Source of the DNA: Rotaria sordida | Taxonomy: Eukaryota; Rotifera; Eurotatoria; Philodinida; Philodinidae | NCBI GenBank assembly: GCA_905250125.1 | Contig: CAJNOL010000180.1 | Coordinates: forward strand, 1 to 64,000 | Direction of reading: 5' to 3' | DNA length: 64,000 nt | Notes under the pieces: generated by a model | What the model saw: the letters and a program-made list of their open reading frames with translations, nothing else | Databases searched by the model: none | Told to the model about the DNA's origin: nothing | Program-made: the position numbers and the translations under genes | Shown here: in pieces, positions 62,899 through 64,000 of the stretch | Numbering within the stretch: position 1 is the first letter of the stretch | How the letters are laid out: every line of letters begins with the position of its first letter

Positions 62899-64000
62899 CT
62901 AAAGAAATAAAGAAAAGAAAAATAAAAGATTTGTTATTCTAATTATGACAAGCATAAGATTAATGTCAAAATAGAAATGTTCATTGTCTTGTGAATGATT
63001 TCTTTTCAATAACGATTCGCTTTATTCATTTCAATCAATACATATAGTCAAAGTATATTCCGAATTTCATAGAAAACAAACTCAATACATATATAGCAAT
63101 AATAAAGTTTTTTCTTTCATTTTTCTAAAGAAACACAATTATCAATTGTGGAAGTATTAATCCTTTGAGATATATCATACTACTTGTTAACATATGATTA
63201 TTGTTCTATTTATTATCTCACATAAATATTAGTTATAATTAAAAATGTTCAAAAAGTCGTTTTTATTTCACATTATAAAGTCAAATTTTTTATTTTTTTA
63301 TTCTTACGACTCATATTCTTCATTTTTCTTTTTGAACTTTTAAAAATTTCAATAATCTATTTGAAACATCAATTTATTATGCAATGTAATATGTGCTCAT
63401 GACTTCTCCATTGTGTCTACTGATTTCATAGGTTACTTTTTTTTGGAATGTTTAGAATGTGATTTCACAAGGGAAAAGATAATTTTATTGTAGGAGAAAA
63501 TGTTTGAAAAACATCTCATGAGAATATTGTTATTTTTTTCCATTAAAAAATGAATTCTGTTGTAGAAATAGCGTTTCATCACTTCAACAAGAGTATTATA
63601 TAATATGATTATATAGAAAGTTATAGATTTCAAAAAAATAGAATGCATTTTTTTCTGTATAATTTATGATAAAACAAACAATAATTTCAATATCAAATAG
63701 AACTTTTTCAGAAAGATCAATTCATACTATAACGAATTGATCTAAAATATCTTATTCTATGTTATATTATACAATACATTAATGTATCTATCTACGAGAA
63801 AACTAAATCGTATAGGAAACTAGTAAAAAAAAAAAGGAAATCAGTATTATAATATGGAAATATTCTGATGTTTGTCGTTTATTGACGGATAATTTCTTTT
63901 CCGTTCTGAGTCTAAACGACGAGCATTAAATTCTTTTATGGATTATTCCTATTGAAATAAAAACAACAACAACAACAAAATTCGTTCAACAATCATGATG
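62899..64000 (-). other. Probable intron of the calcium sensor gene
   Basis: I looked for an exon coding for the usual start (MG-x-x-x-S and a W-Y-x-G-F motif) and found none. The stretch is AT-rich and stop-dense. The upstream exon must lie past the window edge, making this intron over 1.1 kb. Confidence 0.55.

Noticed and set aside
1-64000. CRISPR arrays, bacterial operons, riboswitches, ribosome binding sites
   Set aside because: The spliced, AT-rich animal genes show this is nuclear eukaryotic DNA; no regularly spaced identical repeats were seen.
1-64000. tRNA and rRNA genes
   Set aside because: No B-box-like GGTTCGAA-x-CC with a foldable cloverleaf, and no rRNA-like conserved stretch, was found by eye. 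A tRNAscan or Rfam run could still find one.

Overview
The window is eukaryotic nuclear DNA from an animal. It is very AT-rich, its genes are cut by many short introns (mostly 45-80 bases, GT-AG, T-rich 3' ends), and it carries animal-specific genes: an NRBP-type pseudokinase, a stereocilin/otoancorin/mesothelin-like protein, TMEM126, CCDC115 and a neuronal calcium sensor. Base composition, tiny introns, decayed DNA transposons and a phosphatase-kinase-RNA ligase fusion fit a bdelloid rotifer (Adineta/Rotaria type). That assignment is inference. The listed open frames are mostly single exons, so I rebuilt the spliced genes by hand; for nearly every model the exon phases close with no internal stop.

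Layout. 1-4.2 kb: two inverted, decayed copies of a repeat that looks like the end of a hAT-type transposase. 7.2-7.7 kb (+): intronless dual-specificity phosphatase, convergent with 8.2-14.5 kb (-): NRBP pseudokinase (15 exons, 693 aa). 18.0-19.6 kb: large foldback element. 21.8-22.1 kb (-): secreted cysteine-rich peptide precursor. 22.65-22.83 kb: short TA-flanked inverted-repeat element. 25.8-33.15 kb (-): 24-exon, 1229-aa stereocilin/otoancorin/mesothelin-like surface protein. 34.1-41.0 kb (-): tight same-strand series CCDC115, TMEM126 (with a 3.4 kb intron), membrane 2OG-Fe(II) prolyl-hydroxylase-like enzyme. 41.2-49.1 kb (+): three tandem acyl-protein thioesterase (LYPLA) copies, the first a dead pseudogene and the other two intact. 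49.5-52.9 kb (-): two intronless genes, a DUSP23-like phosphatase + P-loop kinase + RNA ligase fusion and a 2H phosphoesterase, together a candidate RNA-repair locus. 55.2-56.3 kb (-): unrecognised one-pass membrane protein. 61.9 kb to beyond 62.9 kb (-): 3' part of a neuronal calcium sensor.

Working together. The RNA-repair pair carries predicted end-healing (cyclic phosphodiesterase, 5' kinase, phosphatase) and end-sealing (ligase) activities and is the most interesting system here. CCDC115 (V-ATPase assembly), TMEM126 (mitochondrial membrane) and the hydroxylase are separated by 72 and 121 bases, with splice-acceptor-like tracts in the gaps, so trans-spliced polycistronic expression is possible. 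The LYPLA family shows birth, divergence (one copy gained a lipidation-like N-terminus) and death of tandem duplicates.
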